Assembly (NCBI RefSeq): GCF_035695185.1
Contig: NZ_DASSES010000221.1
Coordinates: 1 to 8,089, forward strand
Direction: 5' to 3'
From: Frateuria_A sp035695185
GTDB taxonomy: Bacteria > Pseudomonadota > Gammaproteobacteria > Xanthomonadales > Rhodanobacteraceae
DNA: 8,089 nt
In this document: positions 5,462 to 8,089 of the stretch, piece by piece
Numbering within the stretch: the stretch's first letter is position 1
Layout: every line of letters begins with the position of its first letter
Made by a program: the position numbers and the translations under genes
Notes under the pieces: model-generated
What the model was told of the DNA's origin: nothing
Database searches by the model: none
Seen by the model: the letters and a program-made list of their open reading frames with translations, nothing else

Positions 5462-5554
5462 GCGGCCATGGATGGCCGCTTCTAGTCTAGCCGGTGGCCA
5501 GGAGCTAAGGGTTTACCGAGACCCTTCCAGACAGCGGCAATCATGGACGATTGC
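5462..5554. other. Three stem-loops between tRNA-Glu and fdxA
   Basis: Three separate hairpins occur: GCGGCCAT/ATGGCCGC (5462-5479, loop 2), AAGGGT/ACCCTT (5507-5526, loop 8) and GCAATC/GATTGC (5537-5554, loop 6). On the minus strand the third follows a T5 tract (5559-5555) lying three bases after the tRNA CCA end. The first lies in what would be the fdxA leader. No consensus fdxA promoter is evident; TAGACT near the first hairpin is a possible -10 but has no good -35. Read-through from the tRNA promoter is therefore possible. Confidence 0.45.
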
Positions 5555-5562
5555 AAAAACAG

Positions 5563-5638
5563 TGGCGCTCCCTACGAGGTTCGAACTCGTGTTCCCGCCT
5601 TGAGAGGGCGGTGTCCTAGGCCACTAGACGAAGGGAGC
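5563..5638 (-). tRNA. tRNA-Glu (anticodon CTC)
   Basis: The minus strand folds as a full cloverleaf. The acceptor GCTCCCT (5638-5632) pairs with AGGGAGC (5573-5567), followed by discriminator G and an encoded CCA (5565-5563). The D arm contains TAGTGGCCTAGGAC. The anticodon stem CCGCC/GGCGG closes the loop CTCTCAA, giving anticodon CTC at 5604-5602. The T arm is ACGAG-TTCGAAC-CTCGT. It reads GAG codons. Many gammaproteobacteria rely on tRNA-Glu(TTC) alone, so this is likely an additional isoacceptor suited to a GC-rich genome. A single-gene unit is suggested by its own promoter upstream and a T5 tract just downstream. Confidence 0.97.
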
Positions 5639-5816
5639 GCAGAGCTGCGAGGCGCGCTAGTATAGCGGAATTGTTTCGCCCGGCAATGCCCCGTCAAGGG
5701 CTCTTCGCACTGCCGTCCGGAACAGCCGCCGGCCTCCGAAGCCGCGCGGACGGACGCAGCGCATTGCGCCGCGATTGGTTGCATCGGCGCCACGCGCCGC
5801 CAAGGATCCAGACCGC
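5639..5816. other. Divergent region between tRNA-Glu and pcnB
   Basis: The left part carries the tRNA-Glu promoter. The right part (about 5700-5816) is GC-rich leader for pcnB with no convincing plus-strand promoter. The only useful signal is AAGGA at 5802-5806, the ribosome-binding site that decides the pcnB start. Confidence 0.5.
5659..5686 (-). promoter_or_regulatory. Sigma-70 promoter of tRNA-Glu with GC-rich discriminator
   Basis: On the minus strand TTGCCG (5686-5681) and TATACT (5664-5659) are 16 bases apart. The -10 is followed by AGCGCGCC, a GC-rich discriminator typical of stable-RNA promoters under stringent (ppGpp/DksA) control. The start would lie near 5652, about 14 bases ahead of the mature 5' end. 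A second TTGACG at 5697-5692 is too far from this -10 to be its -35. Confidence 0.75.
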
Positions 5817-7157
5817 TTGAACCCAGAAGCAAGGACTTCCGTCACGCCCGTGCCCGCCATCGTTCCGCGCGAGCAGCACGTGATCTCCCGCAAGAACATC
5901 AGCAAGGCCGCGCTGCGCGTGCTCTACCGCCTCCACGATGCCGGCTACGACGCTTTCCTGGTGGGGGGCGCCGTGCGCGACCTGCTGCTGGGCGGCCACC
6001 CGAAGGATTTCGACGTGGCGACCAACGCCACGCCGGACGAGGTCAAGAAACTCTTCCGCAACTGCCGGCTGATCGGGCGGCGTTTCCGACTGGCGCACGT
6101 GGTGTTCGGGCCGGAGATCATCGAGGTGGCGACCTTCCGGGGCACCGGCGAGGACGAGGCCAGCGAGGGCGAGCGCCACATCGTCGACGGGCTGATCGTG
6201 CGCGACAACGTCTGGGGCTCGATCGAGGAGGACGCGGTGCGCCGCGACTTCCGGGTCAACGCCCTGTACTACGACATCAGCGATTTCTCGGTGCGCGACT
6301 ACGTCGGCGGCATGCAGGATCTGAACGACCGCGTGCTGCACCTGATCGGCGATCCGGCCACGCGCTACCGCGAGGACCCGGTACGCATGCTGCGTGCGGC
6401 GCGCCTGGCGGCCAAGCTCGGCTTCAGCATCGACCCGAAGGCATCCGCGCCGTTCGCCGAGCTCGGGCCGTTGCTCGGCGATGCGGCGCCGGCGCGGCTG
6501 TTCGATGAATCGCTCAAGATGTTCCTGGCCGGCAATGGCCTGAAGAGCTTCCGCATGCTCGAGCAGTGCGGGCTGCTGAAGTTCCTGTTTCCGGCCACCG
6601 CGCGCGCGCTCAAGCGTGGCGACGAGGCACTGCGCTCGCTGATCGAGCAGGGGCTGGCCAACACCGACCAGCGCATCGCCGAAGGCAAGTCGGTGACGCC
6701 GGCGTTCCTGTTCGCGGTGCTGCTCTGGGGTGAAGTGCGCGACCTGGCGCATGCCTGGGTGGCCAAGGGCGTCGACGGTAACGAGGCCTGGGCACGCGCC
6801 GCCGCCCACGTGGTGGGCGAGCAGTGCCAGCGCGTGGCGATCCCGCGCCGCTTCACCATCACGATGGAAGAGATCTGGTCGCTGCAGCCGCGCTTCGAAC
6901 AGGTCCAGCGCAAGCGGGTGTTCCGCCTGATGGCGCACCCGCGCTTCCGAGCCGCCTTCGACTTCCTGCTGCTGCGCGCGGCCGAGTCGCCCGCACTGCG
7001 CGAACTGGGCCAGTGGTGGGCGCATGCCCAGCAACTGCCGCAGGACGTGCTGGCGTCGGCCCTGCCGGCCGGCGCGGGGACGTCCGCCGGAGCGCCCGGC
7101 GCTGCGCCGCGCAAGCGCCGCCGGCGCAAGCCGCCGGGCAAGTCCGGCTCGGCCTGA
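5817..7157 (+). CDS. pcnB: Poly(A) polymerase I
   Basis: PcnB adds 3' poly(A) tails that promote RNA decay in bacteria. The 446-residue product belongs to the class II nucleotidyltransferase superfamily. The head has FLVGGAVRDLLLG (48-59) and the catalytic pair D64/D66 in HPKDFDVAT, then EVATFRG (103-109) and the RRDFRVNAL motif (142-150). The RYREDPVRMLRAARLAAKLG segment (183-202) begins the neck domain. The C-terminus is proline/alanine-rich with a basic cluster (RKRRRRKPPGK), usual for PAP I and probably RNA-binding. I chose TTG at 5817 because AAGGA lies ten bases upstream. Alternatives are TTG at 5775 without a ribosome-binding site and GTG at 5850. No ATG precedes the conserved domain. 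The signature favours PAP over CCA-adding enzyme, but the two are close relatives. The tRNA here already encodes CCA. folK follows after 10 bp. Confidence 0.93.
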   Translation: MNPEARTSVTPVPAIVPREQHVISRKNISKAALRVLYRLHDAGYDAFLVGGAVRDLLLGGHPKDFDVATNATPDEVKKLFRNCRLIGRRFRLAHVVFGPEIIEVATFRGTGEDEASEGERHIVDGLIVRDNVWGSIEEDAVRRDFRVNALYYDISDFSVRDYVGGMQDLNDRVLHLIGDPATRYREDPVRMLRAARLAAKLGFSIDPKASAPFAELGPLLGDAAPARLFDESLKMFLAGNGLKSFRMLEQCGLLKFLFPATARALKRGDEALRSLIEQGLANTDQRIAEGKSVTPAFLFAVLLWGEVRDLAHAWVAKGVDGNEAWARAAAHVVGEQCQRVAIPRRFTITMEEIWSLQPRFEQVQRKRVFRLMAHPRFRAAFDFLLLRAAESPALRELGQWWAHAQQLPQDVLASALPAGAGTSAGAPGAAPRKRRRRKPPGKSGSA

Positions 7158-7167
7158 TCCGCCGCCG

Positions 7168-7650
7168 ATGACCCGGGTTTTCGTCGCGCTGGGTGGCAAC
7201 CTCGGCGATGCGCAAGCGACCCTGCGCCAGGCGCTCGACGCCCTGGGCTCGCTGCCGCGCACGCGCCTGGTGGCGCATTCGCGCATCTACCGCACGCCAC
7301 CGTGGGGCCTGCGCGAGCAGCCGCCGTTCTTCAACGCGGCGGCGGAACTCGATACCGGGCTCGGGCCCCACGAGCTGCTCGACGCGCTGTTGCAGATCGA
7401 GCGCGCCGCCGGCCGCGTGCGCGATGGCGAGCGCTGGGGGCCGCGCACCCTGGACCTGGACCTGCTGCACATGGACGGCGCCATGCTGAGCGACCAGCGC
7501 CTGACCTTGCCGCACCCGCGTATCGCGCAGCGCGCCTTCGTGCTGCTGCCGCTGGCGGAGCTGGCGCCCGACCTGGAGGTGCCCGGACAGGGCAGGGTGG
7601 TCGACCTGCTCGCCGCGGCCGACGCCACCGGCTGCGAAGCGCTGCCGTAG
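7168..7650 (+). CDS. folK: 6-hydroxymethyl-7,8-dihydropterin pyrophosphokinase (HPPK)
   Basis: FolK transfers pyrophosphate from ATP to 6-hydroxymethyl-dihydropterin, the step before dihydropteroate synthase in folate synthesis. The 160-residue protein has the family landmarks in order: FVALGGNLGD (5-14), YRTPPWG (41-47), FFNAAAELDTG (54-64), and ERAAGRVRDGERWGPRTLDL (78-97). The magnesium-binding aspartates are D96 and D98, and LPHPRI follows at 114-119. Length matches the family. The ATG at 7168 comes 10 bases after the pcnB stop. It has no good ribosome-binding site, so translational coupling with pcnB is likely. The pcnB-folK pairing is common in gammaproteobacteria. The conserved pantothenate gene follows after 130 bp and appears to have its own promoter. 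Confidence 0.95.
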   Translation: MTRVFVALGGNLGDAQATLRQALDALGSLPRTRLVAHSRIYRTPPWGLREQPPFFNAAAELDTGLGPHELLDALLQIERAAGRVRDGERWGPRTLDLDLLHMDGAMLSDQRLTLPHPRIAQRAFVLLPLAELAPDLEVPGQGRVVDLLAAADATGCEALP

Positions 7651-7780
7651 CGCACCCGGCGGTGCCCGGGGCACGCGACCGCGCCGGGAACGGGCTCCCG
7701 CAAGGGCTGCCGCGGCCGCCTGGCCTTTGATACCCGCGCGCCGGATAATCGCCTGCTCCCCCGCCCCCCGAGGAACTGCC
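7651..7780. other. folK-panB intergenic region
   Basis: This stretch contains a short perfect hairpin just after folK (GTGCC/GGCAC, 7662-7674, loop 3) without a T tract, so any termination there would be weak. The panB promoter candidate and ribosome-binding site are at its right end. Confidence 0.4.
7721..7749 (+). promoter_or_regulatory. Candidate panB promoter
   Basis: GATAAT (7744-7749) matches five of six -10 positions. The hexamer 17 bases upstream (TGGCCT, 7721-7726) is a poor -35. The start would fall near 7756, giving a leader of about 25 bases that contains the AGGA (7771-7774) used by panB. Confidence 0.4.
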
Positions 7781-8089
7781 GTGTACGTGGACAACGCCAC
7801 CGTTCCCGCCCGCAAGCCGGTGACCGTGCCGGGCCTGCGCGCGATGAAGACGCAGGGGCGCAAGATCGTCATGTTGACCGCCTACGACGCCAGCTTCGCC
7901 TGGCAGCTCGAGGCCGCGGGGGTGGACGTGGCGCTGGTCGGCGATTCGCTGGGCATGGTGGTGCAGGGCCACCGCAGCACGCTGCCGGTGACGCTGGAAG
8001 ACATGGTCTATCACACCCGCGCGGTGGCGCGAGGGCTGGCCTCCACGCTGCTGATCGCAGACCTTCCTTTCATGGCCGATCGGGACGTG
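7781..8089 (+). CDS. panB: 3-methyl-2-oxobutanoate hydroxymethyltransferase, 5' part
   Basis: PanB (ketopantoate hydroxymethyltransferase) transfers a hydroxymethyl group from methylene-tetrahydrofolate to alpha-ketoisovalerate, the first step of pantothenate and coenzyme A synthesis. The first 103 codons are present and the frame runs off the window edge; the family is usually about 260-275 residues. Seen here are VPGLRAMKTQGRKIVMLTAY (16-35), then ALVGDSLGMVVQGH (51-64) with the metal-binding D55, LPVTLEDMVYHTRAV (68-82), and IADLPFM (92-98), where D94 matches the second metal ligand. The start is GTG at 7781 with AGGA six bases upstream; a second in-frame GTG at 7787 is possible but is less well spaced. 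A panC gene is expected next by analogy with other gammaproteobacteria, but it is outside the window. Confidence 0.94.
   Translation, partial: MYVDNATVPARKPVTVPGLRAMKTQGRKIVMLTAYDASFAWQLEAAGVDVALVGDSLGMVVQGHRSTLPVTLEDMVYHTRAVARGLASTLLIADLPFMADRDV

Noticed and set aside
5563..5638. tRNA-Glu as an integration site for a mobile element
   Set aside because: No integrase gene or duplicated tRNA 3' end is visible in the window, and both flanks carry housekeeping genes.
5694..7286. 530-codon minus-strand open frame over pcnB
   Set aside because: It lies antisense to an unambiguous poly(A) polymerase and has the composition of a shadow frame, with no motif.

Overview
The window is high-GC chromosomal DNA from a gammaproteobacterium, most likely of the Xanthomonadales (Lysobacterales; a Rhodanobacter/Dyella/Xanthomonas-type organism). 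That placement is an inference from protein similarity I recognise by eye, the GC-rich codon use, the frequent TTG starts and the GC-rich intergenic palindromes. No database search was possible. Everything coding looks like core housekeeping genome. I see no transposase, integrase, phage gene, CRISPR array, toxin-antitoxin pair or defence island.

Layout from left to right. Positions 1-254 are non-coding and hold a 61-nt near-perfect palindrome and a probable terminator. Three minus-strand genes follow: phoH (PIN-PhoH ATPase, 255-1634), bcp (thiol peroxidase, 1807-2268) and gcvR (two-ACT-domain regulator, 2477-3034). After a hairpin-rich divergent intergenic region, dapA (3221-4114) and a short BamC-like lipoprotein (4157-4735) run on the plus strand and end at a strong terminator. 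The gcvR-bcp / dapA-bamC divergent block is the same arrangement known from Escherichia coli, and this is the main support for calling the lipoprotein BamC-like. A 318-bp convergent gap (4736-5053) contains two terminators, a GGGGAAG tandem repeat and two REP-like palindromes. Then come fdxA (7Fe ferredoxin, minus, 5054-5377) and tRNA-Glu(CTC) (minus, 5563-5638) with a clear sigma-70 promoter. Finally pcnB (poly(A) polymerase, 5817-7157), folK (7168-7650) and the 5' part of panB (7781 to the window edge) run on the plus strand, again an order familiar from gammaproteobacteria.

Functionally the window mixes RNA metabolism (PhoH, PcnB, tRNA-Glu), lysine/peptidoglycan precursor synthesis (DapA), outer-membrane assembly (BamC-like), oxidative defence and redox (Bcp, FdxA), one-carbon regulation and folate (GcvR, FolK) and pantothenate synthesis (PanB). 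FolK and PanB are connected through folate, since PanB uses methylene-tetrahydrofolate.

No undescribed system is evident. The observations most worth a second look are the G-rich heptamer array between two near-identical terminators, the palindromic intergenic elements, the single-domain BamC-like lipoprotein, and Bcp lacking both usual resolving-cysteine positions.
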